Source of the DNA: Archangium lansingense | Lineage (GTDB): Bacteria; Myxococcota; Myxococcia; Myxococcales; Myxococcaceae | Length of the DNA stretch: 64,000 nt | Assembly (NCBI RefSeq): GCF_026626635.1 | Contig: NZ_JAPNKA010000001.1 | Span: 7,316,001 to 7,380,000, forward strand | Reading direction: 5' to 3' | Part shown: positions 36,601-47,246 of the stretch, piece by piece | Position numbering within the stretch: position 1 is the first letter of the stretch | Layout of the letters: every line of letters starts with the position of its first letter | Position numbers and translations under genes: made by a program | Notes under the pieces: generated by a model | The model's database searches: none | The model's input: the letters and a program-made list of their open reading frames with translations, nothing else | Told to the model about the DNA's origin: nothing

Positions 36601-39600
36601 AGGTTGTTGGTGGTGGTCTCCTGGTGGGTCGCGATGAAGTAGCGCGCCACGCGGGGAATCTCGACGAGCAGATCGTCACGCAGCTGATTGATAGCGGCGG
36701 CATCCATCGTGCCGGGCACCACCTTCTGCAGGAAGTAGGTGGAGTCGTTGCTTACGTAGATGTGGCCACCGGTCGCCACGATGGCGCGCGCCTTGCTCAC
36801 CTCGGCGACACGCTCGACGATGTTGCCATCCGGACCCGGACGCACCCGCATCACACCCTCGGTGGACGTGAACGGCTCATTAACCCGCGGCCTGGTAATG
36901 ACCGTCACATACAGGGTGTTGTCAGGCGCCAGCACCATCCGATACGGCGCGTAGGCGAAGCCTCCCGCCATGACGGACACCGTGCGATCCGTCTTCGACA
37001 CCTTCAGGATGTTGTAGCCTTCATGGTTCGCGATCAGCAGGTTGCCGTCCGCGTCGAACACCAACTCACTGGGCCAGTCCAACAACCCACCTGAGACATA
37101 GACCTCCACCACCCCCGCCTGGCTCCTGCGCAGGATCCGGTTGTTGAGCGAGTCGGACAGGTACAGCCACCCATCCGGACCGATGACACCATCCCGGAGA
37201 CGGCTCGTCTGTCCTCCCACGGTCACGTCCACCCGGGTGCGATCAGGTTTGATCGTGATGAGGGTCGGCGACGAGTCGCGGGTGACATACATGGTCCCGT
37301 CGCTTCCCATGATCAGACCCTGGATGGTGGACGGCAGGCCCGAGACGACGGTGGTCACCGTCCCGGTCTGCAGATCCATGCTCTCGATGACGCCAGCCCT
37401 GACCATGTAGAGAAACCCATCGGGACCCATCGCCATGTCCTCCACGGGCGTGGTGGCGGTGCCCATCGGGAGGACATCGGTCAGGGAGTAGTCCGTGGGC
37501 ATCGACTCGAGCTTGGGAATGTCCTTCAGGACGCTGACCAATCCCTTGACAGCCAGCCCGGCGTAGATCGCCTCGTGGTTCCACCAGCCCTGGTTGTAAT
37601 CCCGTTGCCACCAGGTCTGATCGCCGCTCCGGTACTTGTTGTTGAGCAGGAATCGCGCGGCCTTGGCCTTCGTGCGGAAGGCGTTCTGGGCATCGGGCCA
37701 CGCGGACAGGGACCACAGGCCAAAGATGGTCTGGTTCTTGACTTGCGAGGGATAGGAATTCTGCAGGGCCCCATCCGTCCACTGGCTGCTGGTGACGGCG
37801 TTGTAGAGCACCTGCGTCGCCGTCCGGTCCACGGTGACCTTGTCGAAGGAGCTCGACAGGCCGAGCAGGCTCTGGGCCTGGATATGGCAGCCCAGGCACT
37901 GGTGCGAGCTGTTCCAGGAGACGGCGGCCGGCGCCGTATAGTCGGCTCCGCGCTTCACGGCCTCCTTCACCAGAGTGAAGAGCGGATCGGTGCTGCCCGC
38001 CAGGGTGACATCCACGCCCTGCACGCTGATCTTTCCGCGCACGGTGTGCGTGCCCTCGGGCACGACGTGCCGATCCACCGTGAACGTGCCGCTCGCCTTG
38101 TCACCGACGTACAGCCGGCTGGTGAGCTCGCCCGCGATGCCCGGGGTCTTCGGGACCACGCGCACCTGCAGGTTGCCGGCGGTAGCCGCCACCCAGGAGC
38201 CGAAGACCACCGAAGTGCTGGCACCAACCGCCAGGGTGCCCGTGGAGGCCTCGGCGGAGTACAGCACGGCCGCCGTGTCCGGATGCACGACCGTCAGCGT
38301 GTACGCACCGGCCGGCAGCGGCGTGTTGCCCGCGTTGCGCACCAGCGCCGAGAAGCTCACCGGCGTGGACATGCCCGCTTGGGCCAGCGGCGGATTGATG
38401 CCCATCGCACCGTCGATCCCCATCGTCGGGATGACCTTCGTGTAGGTGCTCTCCTCCGCCAGCACCACGCCCAGCGGCTCGAGGCGGGTGACGGTGCCGA
38501 CCTCCACCACGCGCAGGACCAGCCTGTACGTGCCCGCCGCGAACTGCAGCGTGTTCCACGGGATGGTGAGCACCTTCGGCTCGCCCGGGGCGAAGGTGAA
38601 CTGGCTCTGCGGGATGGTCGTTCCCTCGGCGTAGGGCGAGACGGTCGCCACCGTCGTGCCCGTCGCGTCCTGGATTTCGCCCAACACCAGGGCCGACCCG
38701 GGCTCGGGCAACAGGCTGGCGATGTGGGCGGTGAACAGCGCCTTGCCATTCGCTCCGGTCTCCGCCTGGTTCGCGCTCAGCGAGACGATCTGGAAGCTGT
38801 CCCCCGGCACCGGTTGCAGTGAAGGATTGAAGGGGTATTCGCCATGCGCGGAGAGCTTCACGCTGGAGATCCGCGAGTCATAACCCACCGCGGACACCTG
38901 CACGGAGAACGACAGGCTGGTGATACCACCGAGGTTGTAGTGCCCCGTGGCGTCCGTGGTAGCCGACAGCGCGGTGCCCGTGACGGTCACCCGGGCACCA
39001 CTGATGGGGGCGCCACTCACGGTGTCGGTCACCACACCCGCCAGGGTGCTCGTGGTCGCCCCGGGAACGTCCGGCGGCGGCGGGGACAACTGGAGCTGCA
39101 CCTCGGCCTCACCCATCGCCGACACCTGAATCGTATAGGTGTGCGGGAGATAGCCGGTGGCGCTCACGGACAGACTGAAGTTCTTGAGGGTGATTCCGGT
39201 GAGGACGAAGCGCCCGTCCGTACCGGTGGTGGCCCCTGCCCCACTCTCCGTCAGCGTCACCGTGGCGCCGGCAATCGGCGCGCCACTCACGCCATTCACG
39301 ACCAGGCCGCGCAGCGTCAACGTGGTCGGCGCCGGCGTCGTCTCCACCGGAAAGAGCGACATCGTCCCAATCTCGCCGCTGGCCCCCGCGGTGAACACCA
39401 GGCTGAAGGTGCCCGCATGATAGCCGGAGGCAGTCACCGTGCCCTCGTAGGTCCCGCGCGGCACGGACGTGATGCGGAACGACCCGTCCGCCCCCGTGGT
39501 GGCGCTCAGCCCGCCGCCCAGGTTGAACACCGCGCCGACAAGGGGCTGGCCGGTCTTGCCATTCACCACCTGGCCCACGACGGTCCCCGGCGCATCGTCC

Positions 39601-41030
39601 ACATAGCCTCCGGGCACGGCCGCGGTCATGCCGGGCTGCATGGACAGCACCCGGCCAGCCACGATGGTCACCGTGCCAGTCAGGGTGTTGAAGCCCGTCT
39701 TCGCGAAGCGCACCGTGTAGCTGCCCGGTACCATCGGACCGAAGTCGAACTCGCCCGCCCCGTTCGTCAGCACCGACTGGCTGAACGTTCCAGTCAGCGA
39801 CACCTGCACCGACTGGAGCGGCTCGAGCGTCGCGGCGTCGAACACCTTGCCGCGCAGCAGACCGGTATCGGGGACCACCTCCAGCACCAGCGTGCCCGCG
39901 AGGGTGACCTCGTTGGCATCCACACCGACCGCGACACCGGCCGACGTGTAGCCCGCCTTGGTCGCGATCACCGTGTAGTCGCCCGGGGGCAGGCCCGGGA
40001 ACATGAAGAAACCATCCCCGTTGGTGGCCACCTGGATGCCGGTCAGCTCGTTGATGGTGACCGTGACACCGGAGAGGGGCTCGGAGCTGTTGGCCCTCAC
40101 GACGTAACCGGAGATGGCTCCCTCCGTCGGCGTCGACGTCGACCCTCCGCTGCCGCTGGTGCGGGACTCGACGGCCCGGATCGCCTGGAGCGCCAGGGCG
40201 GTGGTGTAGCTGTCGTTGATCCAGCTCCCATTGGGGAGTTGGAGGGCCCGCAAGGCGGCAACACTGCTGGAGACCACCGACACATCACTCAGGTTCGGCG
40301 CGACGGCGAGCAACGCCAGGGCGCTCAGGAACTCCTCACCCCAAAGCCCGTCCGAGCCACGGCGGGAGAGCAGGAAGTTCTGCCCACCGGTGAGCACCCC
40401 CGCCACGCTCGCATAGGTGGTGCGATAGGGCAGCAGGGCGCGCATGCTCGCGGCGGTGAGATAGACCGACGCATCGTTCGCCCCATCGGCCCAGCCACCA
40501 TTGGACTGCTGGTGCTCACGAAGGAACCCGATCGCCCGGACGGCCTGAGCGCTCGTCGCCTGGTTCGTCGACGCCAGCGCCTCGAGCGCCATGGCGGTGT
40601 CGAGCACGCTCGAGCCGTAGCCCGGCCGATCACCGAAGCCACCATCCGCGTTCTGGCGGGAGAGAAGTTGGGAGATCCACGTGGGATCGACCGTGTAGCC
40701 CTGCTGGGCATTGACCACGATCTTGCGAGCAAGGAACTCGGTATGGGTCCCCGCATCGAGGTTGAGATAGCCGAGGGCGGAGGCGAACCCCGGGGCCGCA
40801 GTCTGTCCCAGCGCCTGATGGGCGCGCAGCACCTCGGCGGTGGACTGCACCGGTGTGGCGAGTGAGGCCAGCTCTCCGCCGTAGCTCCCGTCGTCGGAGT
40901 TCTGCCGGGTGGAGAGCCAATCGAGACCATCGGCGGCATGAACGGAGAAGGAGCAGAGCAGGATCATCCATCCCGCCAACATCCCCACCCGCCGAGCCAC
41001 ACTCCTCAAAAAACCCGCAACAGCAGACAT
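33696..41030 (-). CDS. Giant secreted mosaic protein: terpenoid-cyclase-like toroids, CpReg-like repeats, haem motif, beta-propeller, ThuA-like domain
   Basis: 2444 aa. A signal peptide (about 1-32) is followed by an alpha/alpha-toroid with QNADGGFGD, SNGGWAD and SDGLWG repeats (about 35-290); five carboxypeptidase-regulatory-like beta-sandwiches (about 303-725); Ig-like segments (to about 1015); a CLGCH haem-c motif (1045-1049) in a Trp-rich region; NHL-type propeller repeats such as GPDGFLYM and DADGNLLIANH (about 1190-1440); a second toroid with ADGGWAQ (about 1445-1600); Ig-like domains (to about 2030); a ThuA/glutamine-amidotransferase-like domain (about 2030-2260); and a helical C-terminus. 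The ATG at 41030 has GGAGGGGG upstream. It probably sits at the cell surface or periplasm, with the transglutaminase-like protein as its partner. Function is unknown. Confidence 0.75.
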   Translation of the reverse strand: MSAVAGFLRSVARRVGMLAGWMILLCSFSVHAADGLDWLSTRQNSDDGSYGGELASLATPVQSTAEVLRAHQALGQTAAPGFASALGYLNLDAGTHTEFLARKIVVNAQQGYTVDPTWISQLLSRQNADGGFGDRPGYGSSVLDTAMALEALASTNQATSAQAVRAIGFLREHQQSNGGWADGANDASVYLTAASMRALLPYRTTYASVAGVLTGGQNFLLSRRGSDGLWGEEFLSALALLAVAPNLSDVSVVSSSVAALRALQLPNGSWINDSYTTALALQAIRAVESRTSGSGGSTSTPTEGAISGYVVRANSSEPLSGVTVTINELTGIQVATNGDGFFMFPGLPPGDYTVIATKAGYTSAGVAVGVDANEVTLAGTLVLEVVPDTGLLRGKVFDAATLEPLQSVQVSLTGTFSQSVLTNGAGEFDFGPMVPGSYTVRFAKTGFNTLTGTVTIVAGRVLSMQPGMTAAVPGGYVDDAPGTVVGQVVNGKTGQPLVGAVFNLGGGLSATTGADGSFRITSVPRGTYEGTVTASGYHAGTFSLVFTAGASGEIGTMSLFPVETTPAPTTLTLRGLVVNGVSGAPIAGATVTLTESGAGATTGTDGRFVLTGITLKNFSLSVSATGYLPHTYTIQVSAMGEAEVQLQLSPPPPDVPGATTSTLAGVVTDTVSGAPISGARVTVTGTALSATTDATGHYNLGGITSLSFSVQVSAVGYDSRISSVKLSAHGEYPFNPSLQPVPGDSFQIVSLSANQAETGANGKALFTAHIASLLPEPGSALVLGEIQDATGTTVATVSPYAEGTTIPQSQFTFAPGEPKVLTIPWNTLQFAAGTYRLVLRVVEVGTVTRLEPLGVVLAEESTYTKVIPTMGIDGAMGINPPLAQAGMSTPVSFSALVRNAGNTPLPAGAYTLTVVHPDTAAVLYSAEASTGTLAVGASTSVVFGSWVAATAGNLQVRVVPKTPGIAGELTSRLYVGDKASGTFTVDRHVVPEGTHTVRGKISVQGVDVTLAGSTDPLFTLVKEAVKRGADYTAPAAVSWNSSHQCLGCHIQAQSLLGLSSSFDKVTVDRTATQVLYNAVTSSQWTDGALQNSYPSQVKNQTIFGLWSLSAWPDAQNAFRTKAKAARFLLNNKYRSGDQTWWQRDYNQGWWNHEAIYAGLAVKGLVSVLKDIPKLESMPTDYSLTDVLPMGTATTPVEDMAMGPDGFLYMVRAGVIESMDLQTGTVTTVVSGLPSTIQGLIMGSDGTMYVTRDSSPTLITIKPDRTRVDVTVGGQTSRLRDGVIGPDGWLYLSDSLNNRILRRSQAGVVEVYVSGGLLDWPSELVFDADGNLLIANHEGYNILKVSKTDRTVSVMAGGFAYAPYRMVLAPDNTLYVTVITRPRVNEPFTSTEGVMRVRPGPDGNIVERVAEVSKARAIVATGGHIYVSNDSTYFLQKVVPGTMDAAAINQLRDDLLVEIPRVARYFIATHQETTTNNLVHAQRLIGLAEARRVVTDTALLAQIDAAIAYEDNLLRNRQRADGGWAQVQGNSSDALAAAMVGLALEYQNPSADDPRIRNAIQYLLNTQAVNGSWGGSPYTLSTTSFVMVFMPKALERLGGIDIDLHVELPASVQLSNPTLVPASTSSGSHYVWNLQGVTGEGRDVEFDLTLSNMALHEQRLVASQAYLEFSNSFLAEKVQLLLDIPEVSTADAMTLEIATNKSLYQANEQVEITSTVKNTGVTSASGQVLLEIRAPGSAASLATLPPQSVTDLGASLVQTLNASWNTAATLVGNYEVYAKLLDAQGRLVAEAVAPFTIGAPTVVASTLVTTDKPTYNAWDAVELTGRVRNDATNAHLANSRVELTVKTPFGDTLYFDTRNVNQLAPGGLMDLPFGLKLADAVSGQYQVTLVLKDALTRAVLSTSTTQFQVERSALQGVTGTVTVASSLVYKGEPNVCTDTTKTVSASTVTGLTLTHQLVDVGAGTVLDEVSQTVNLTPGGAGHVYVRNVVAHELVPGGYACVLKAELEGSTRTLAVAGFQVVQSPIGLYANLSPNGRGRVLVLLDPAHPEDGAADVDPHGPASAPLLSVQKAFLTQLLTEAGYSFTLTESAADFVTELRSGGYSTYVLLTEAETLDQQVQKELREAVFRGEGLVIAGDHDSRHSLVHGALGIEYANTVINVLGVKPTYAGAPENGEFGVLTDEVPLRINRLTAESLGTYVLDGGVSQPGLELDTLTLNSYGRGRAAFAGVDLLAIATRDGQTSLAAETLRTLLNRVRSPNLYMGPGAVVPVELLVANLGIAVSVTTTVTVPTGASVIDPGVGIASGQTVTFTFPLAVDEVKTVRLWVRLPEVAGPMTLEALVSGSHDGHTVSVAPVPTLTLFVPEVESLSDIRTQLDALVQDGHPDSVVLTDAIGSLDLAIAASPAQATTHVLAAADTLSGLTDSGVSQLRVSLGHWLRWAGLSAD

Positions 41031-41345
41031 GCCCTACCCCCTCCACTGGGTGCAAATCGCAAAACTCGTTGGAGCAGACCTCAGAAACCCTAACAAAACC
41101 GGTATGGCGTCCCTGCTTCTGGCGGGCTCAGCAAAGGCCGAAGCGGTTTTGTGAGGGCCGCCTAGCAGGCCACGTGCCACGGTCTGGCTCCGATCAACCC
41201 TCCAGAATCCTTGGAGCCTGCTCGCCTATCCAGACATCGGGTGACAAATTTTGTACGCGAGATGACCAATCTCGTCATTCCGCCTCGGGCGTCAAAGGAC
41301 TCCCGCCCGCTTCACATAGCTGCCAGGATCAACAGCTCGGGTGCC
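41031..41345. other. Intergenic region upstream of the 2444-aa gene
   Basis: With the following terminator this is a 389-bp gap between the giant gene and ndk. No ORF here looks like a gene. Next to the giant gene is a strong ribosome site (GGAGGGGG); no convincing promoter hexamers were found. Confidence 0.5.
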
Positions 41346-41393
41346 AGAAAAGACGGCGGCCCGGCACCCGCGGAGGAGCGCGGGAGCCGGGCC
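41346..41393 (-). terminator. Terminator after ndk
   Basis: A long interrupted stem: GGCCCGGC / GCCGGGCC, then CCCGCG / CGCGGG with one unpaired A on each side. On the minus strand it is followed by GTCTTTTCTG. It lies 26 bp after the ndk stop. Confidence 0.82.
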
Positions 41394-41419
41394 GTGTCCC
41401 GGGCGCGAGGCCCTACCTG

Positions 41420-41863
41420 CTACTTCTTGGCCGTCCAGTCGTAGCCGTGGATCTCGGTCTCGCGGAAGAAGTACGCGATCTCGATCTTCGCGTTCTCCAG
41501 GCTGTCCGAGCCGTGCACCGTGTTCTGGTCGATGCTGGTGGCGAAGTCGCGGCGGATGGTGCCAGGGGCCGCGTTGGCCGGGTTGGTGGCGCCCATGATG
41601 TCGCGGTTGGCCAGGACGGCGTTCTCACCCTCCAGCACCATCAGCACCACGGGGCCGGAGATCATGAAGCTCACCAGGTCCTTGAAGAAGGGGCGCGCCT
41701 TGTGGACGGCGTAGAACCCCTCGGCCTGGGCCTGGGAAAGCTGCTGCAGGCGGATGGCGACCGGCTTGAGACCCTTCTCCTCGAAGCGGGAGATGATCTT
41801 TCCGATGACGCCCTTCTGGAGCCCGTCGGGCTTGATGATGGACAGCGTACGCTCGATGGCCAT
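41420..41863 (-). CDS. ndk: Nucleoside diphosphate kinase
   Basis: 147 aa, normal length. It opens ERTLSIIKPDGLQKG and has the catalytic His in QNTVHGSDSLENA (about 117), with NRDIMGATNPANA before it. The enzyme transfers gamma-phosphate between nucleoside triphosphates. It follows sucD by 36 bp on the same strand; succinyl-CoA synthetase and Ndk are a common pair because both handle GTP/ATP. A terminator follows. Confidence 0.97.
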   Translation of the reverse strand: MAIERTLSIIKPDGLQKGVIGKIISRFEEKGLKPVAIRLQQLSQAQAEGFYAVHKARPFFKDLVSFMISGPVVLMVLEGENAVLANRDIMGATNPANAAPGTIRRDFATSIDQNTVHGSDSLENAKIEIAYFFRETEIHGYDWTAKK

Positions 41864-41899
41864 GGTGATGGTCCTCGGTATGACGTGTGAGAGGTGGAA

Positions 41900-42802
<903 letters not shown>

Positions 42803-42826
42803 GGCTTGAACCTTTCTCTGCCTGGA

Positions 42827-43987
<1,161 letters not shown>

Positions 43988-44133
43988 CGAGGCTCCGGGT
44001 GACGCGAGTGATGCGAGACTGGCACCCGGAAGCGAGCCCCCGGGGCGGAACGGCACGGGTGCCTCTCTCGCGCAGAATGGCCCGCTTGGCAAGGCCCTAC
44101 TGTCAAGGGCCAATCAGACGGACCAGAAAGAAC

Positions 44134-44176
44134 CGAGGCTCCGGTCCGGCGAGGAACAGCCGGATGCGGAGCCTCG
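44134..44176 (-). terminator. Terminator after sdhB
   Basis: Stem CGAGGCTCCG / CGGAGCCTCG with an inner TCCGGC / GCCGGA arm. On the minus strand it is followed by GTTCTTTCTGG. It lies 32 bp after the sdhB stop and separates sdhAB from sucCD. Confidence 0.8.
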
Positions 44177-44208
44177 TGAAACGACAGTGTGACGGATGCG
44201 GCCCTGCC

Positions 44209-45039
44209 CTACCCCGGACCGCCCGCGGCCTTCTTCTCGTCGCCCAGGTCGAAGAAGATGTCCTTGATGACCTGCTTGGTCACCTCGCGGTTCATCACCG
44301 CGATGGAGGTGGTCAGCGGAATCTCCTTCGGGCACACCTTCACGCAGTTCTGCGCCTTGCCGCAGTCCTGGATGCCGCCCGGCCCCATGAGACCCCGGAC
44401 GCGCTCCTCGGCGTTCATCTTGCCGGCGGGGTTCATGTTGAAGAGCCGAGCCTGGCTGATGGCCGCGGCGCCGATGAAGTCGTTGTCCAGCGTCACCTGC
44501 GGGCAGGCCTCGACGCAGCTGCCACACGTGATGCACGTGGACAGCTTGTACATCACCGTGTGGTCGGCCTGGGACTGGCGCGGACCGGGACCCAGGTTGT
44601 GCGTGCCGTCGATGTTGATCCACGCCTTGACGCGCTTGAGCGCCTCGAACATGCGGCTGCGATCCACCGCCAGGTCGCGCGCGACGGGGAACTTCTTCAT
44701 CGGCTCCAGGGTGATGATGGGCTCCCCGTCACCGATGATGCGATCGATCAGCGCCGAGCAGGCCATACGGACCCGCCCGTTGATGTTCATGGCGCAGCTG
44801 CCGCACACCTCCTCGAGGCAGGCGGCGTCATAGATGGCCGGGGACACCCGGCGCCCGTCGGTGGTGACCGGGTTGCGCTGGATCTCCATCAGGCAGGAGA
44901 TGACGTTGGCGCCCTTGTTGTACGGGACGCGGAACTCGTCGAAGTGACCCGGCTTGTCCGGGCCATCCTGCCGCCAGATGCGGAAGGTGACGTGCTTCGT
45001 GGTGGTGCTGACAGGCGCCTGCGCGGTCGCGTTGTCCAT
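44209..45039 (-). CDS. sdhB: Succinate dehydrogenase/fumarate reductase iron-sulfur subunit
   Basis: 276 aa. The [2Fe-2S] ligands are in AACLEEVCGSCAMNI with a later MACSA. The [4Fe-4S] and [3Fe-4S] clusters use CITCGSCVEACPQV and CGKAQNCVKVCPKEIP. The subunit carries electrons from SdhA's flavin to a membrane quinone site. GGAGGGAAC lies before the ATG. It follows sdhA by 21 bp. No membrane-anchor gene is adjacent on either side. Confidence 0.96.
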   Translation of the reverse strand: MDNATAQAPVSTTTKHVTFRIWRQDGPDKPGHFDEFRVPYNKGANVISCLMEIQRNPVTTDGRRVSPAIYDAACLEEVCGSCAMNINGRVRMACSALIDRIIGDGEPIITLEPMKKFPVARDLAVDRSRMFEALKRVKAWINIDGTHNLGPGPRQSQADHTVMYKLSTCITCGSCVEACPQVTLDNDFIGAAAISQARLFNMNPAGKMNAEERVRGLMGPGGIQDCGKAQNCVKVCPKEIPLTTSIAVMNREVTKQVIKDIFFDLGDEKKAAGGPG

Positions 45040-45060
45040 GGCGTTCCCTCCGTCCCTTCC

Positions 45061-46938
45061 TTAGGCGTACCAGCGCGGCTCGGGATCGAGCACGGGCGTG
45101 GGGATGTCCTGATAGGTGATCTGCGGGCCCTCGACCGAGTAGGCGGCCATGGTCGTCTTGGCCCACTTCTCGTGGCGCTTCTTCCACAGCGCCATCCACT
45201 CGGGATCCTTCGTCGGATCCTTCACCTTGGGCTCGGGCAGCGAGAACTCCGGCTTGTAGTGGGCGCCGCGGCTCTCGTCGCGCATCAGCGCGCTCTTGGC
45301 GATCACCTCGGCCAGCTCGAACATGTTCCAGAGCTGGTTGACGTAGGAGATGCTCCGGTTGCCCACGTTGCCGGTGTCCAGCGCGTTGCAGCTCTTCCAG
45401 CGCTCCTTGAAGTCGCGGATCTTCTCCAGCGTCTTCTTGAGCCGGTCGTTGTAGCGGACGACGGTGCAGTTCTCCGTCATCACATCGCCCAGCTCCTTGG
45501 TGAGCCCGTACGCGTTCTCCTTGCCGTCCATCTTCTTGATGGTGGCGAAGCGATCCGCCCAGTACTTCTGCGCGTCGGCGAAGTACTTCTGGTTGTCCAC
45601 GTCGTCGGCGCTCTTGGACTGGCTCTTGGCGAAGGCCACCATGGCCGGGCCGCCGATCATGCCGCTGTAGATGCAGGAGAGCAGCGAGTTGGCGCCCAGG
45701 CGGTTCGCGCCGTGGTAGGCGTAATCCGCCTCGCCCGCGGCATACAGGCCGGGAATGTTGGTGGACTGGTTGACGGGGCTGCCCACCAGCGGCTCGTTGT
45801 TCGGACCCGCCTCGAACTTCACGTACAGGCCGCCCATCGAGTAGTGCATGCCCGGGAAGATCTTCATGGGCACGTGGCGCGGGTCATCGCCCACGAACTT
45901 CTCGTAGATCTCCATCACGCCGCCCAGCTTGGCGGTGAGCACGTGGGCCGGGATGTGCGTGACGTCCAGGTACACGGCGTCGCCGCCGTCCAGACCCAGG
46001 CCCATCTCGCGGCACACCGTGAAGATCTCCCGGGTGGCCACGTCGCGCGGCACCAGGTTCTTGTACTTGGGGTACTTCTCCTCGAGGAAGTAGAAGCGCT
46101 CGCTCTCGGGGATGTCCTTGGGGTCGCGGACGTCGCCCTTCTTCCTGGGCACCCAGACGCGGCCACCCTCGCCACGCACCGACTCGCTCATCAGGCGCAG
46201 CTTGTCCTCACCCGGAATGGAGGTGGGGTGCACCTGGATGAACTCGCCGTTGGAGTAGATGGCGCCCTCCATGTAGGCGCGGCCGGCGGCGGTACCGGTG
46301 TTGATGATGGAGTTGGTGGAGCGCCCGAAGACGACGCCCGGACCACCCGTGGCGAGGCACACGGCCTCGGCCGGGAAGGTGCGGATCTCATTGGTCCGCA
46401 AGTCCATGGCCACGCTGCCGATGACGCGGCCCGAGCCGTCCTTCACCGTGCCCAGCCACTCCCAGTACTCGTACTTGGTGACGCGGCCCTCGGCCTCCCA
46501 GCGGCGCACCTGCTCGTCCAGCGCGTACAGCAGCTGCTGGCCGGTGGTGGCACCCGCGAAGGCCGTGCGGTGGTGCAGCGTGCCGCCGAAGCGCCGGAAG
46601 TCCAGCAGACCCTCGGGCGTACGGTTGAACGTCACCCCCATGCGGTCCAGCAGGTAGATGACGCCCGGCGCCGCGTGGCACATGCCCTTGACGGAGATCT
46701 GCTCGGCCAGGAAGTCGCCGCCGCGCAGCGTGTCCTTCACGTGGATGTCCGGGGAGTCACCCTCACCCTTCGTGTTCACCGCGCCGTTGATGCCGCCCTG
46801 GGCGCAGACCGAGTGGGAACGCTTCACCGGCACGAGCGACAGGATGTCGACCTGATGACCGGCCTCGGCAAGCTTGATGGTGGTCATCAGCCCGGCGAGT
46901 CCGCCGCCCACCACCGTGAACCGCGCTGCTGCTGCCAT
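45061..46938 (-). CDS. sdhA: Succinate dehydrogenase/fumarate reductase flavoprotein subunit
   Basis: 625 aa from the ATG at 46938 (MAAAARFTVVGGGLAG), with AAGGAG upstream. The FAD-binding GGGLAGL, CAQGGINGAVN, the flavinylation-type SVCAQGG/HTKGEGDSP environment, EFIQVHPTSIPGEDKL and GANSLLSCIYSGMIGG are present. Its length and sequence resemble the B-type enzymes of Bacteroidetes and Bacillus. The C-terminus is extended. sdhB follows 21 bp downstream; the 308 bp upstream hold a repeat and no sdhC. Confidence 0.96.
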   Translation of the reverse strand: MAAAARFTVVGGGLAGLMTTIKLAEAGHQVDILSLVPVKRSHSVCAQGGINGAVNTKGEGDSPDIHVKDTLRGGDFLAEQISVKGMCHAAPGVIYLLDRMGVTFNRTPEGLLDFRRFGGTLHHRTAFAGATTGQQLLYALDEQVRRWEAEGRVTKYEYWEWLGTVKDGSGRVIGSVAMDLRTNEIRTFPAEAVCLATGGPGVVFGRSTNSIINTGTAAGRAYMEGAIYSNGEFIQVHPTSIPGEDKLRLMSESVRGEGGRVWVPRKKGDVRDPKDIPESERFYFLEEKYPKYKNLVPRDVATREIFTVCREMGLGLDGGDAVYLDVTHIPAHVLTAKLGGVMEIYEKFVGDDPRHVPMKIFPGMHYSMGGLYVKFEAGPNNEPLVGSPVNQSTNIPGLYAAGEADYAYHGANRLGANSLLSCIYSGMIGGPAMVAFAKSQSKSADDVDNQKYFADAQKYWADRFATIKKMDGKENAYGLTKELGDVMTENCTVVRYNDRLKKTLEKIRDFKERWKSCNALDTGNVGNRSISYVNQLWNMFELAEVIAKSALMRDESRGAHYKPEFSLPEPKVKDPTKDPEWMALWKKRHEKWAKTTMAAYSVEGPQITYQDIPTPVLDPEPRWYA

Positions 46939-47146
46939 GCTGCGTCTCCTTGGTGACCGGAGGGCCAGACGCCTCTGGGGGGGCAAGGCCGGCGCCGCAA
47001 CTGTGCGAGCGCGACGCTCGAACCTCCGGTGCGAATACTTCCGGCTAGTTAACTGGTGAATTCAGCGAGCCGCAAAGATTACCGGAGCGGAGGGATAAGC
47101 CCACTCCATCTCCGGCATCAGCCCCGCTCGTGGGATTGCGCAGGCG
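46939..47146. other. Intergenic region upstream of sdhA
   Basis: With the repeat at 47147-47239 this makes a 308-bp gap between sdhA and mdh. It contains the sdhA ribosome site and no gene. No sdhC-like membrane protein could be read in any frame. Confidence 0.6.
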
Positions 47147-47239
47147 CCCTCCCCCTCTGGGAGAGGGCGGGGAGGTGAGGGCCGTCACCCGGTAGCATGG
47201 GAAGACCCTCACCCTGACCCTCTCCCAAAGGGAGAGGGG
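47147..47239. repeat. Dispersed GC-rich palindromic repeat, two inverted units
   Basis: Unit 1 (47147-47181) is CCCTCCCCCTCTGGGAGAGGG and then a GGTGAGGG end. Unit 2 (47205-47239) is CCCTCACCCTG-CCTCTCCC-AAA-GGGAGAGGG. The units face away from each other, so the whole element could form a larger stem. It fills the sdhA-mdh gap. Confidence 0.85.
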
Positions 47240-47246
47240 AGATTCA

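Noticed and set aside
33666..37094. Long plus-strand open frame opposite the 3' part of the giant gene
   Set aside because: No recognisable domain, Arg/His-rich; the minus frame continues through it with coherent domains.
43988..44113. Longer start for sucC, adding 42 residues
   Set aside because: The extension is Pro/Ala/Gly-rich and unlike SucC; the ATG at 43987 has a ribosome site and the canonical N-terminus.
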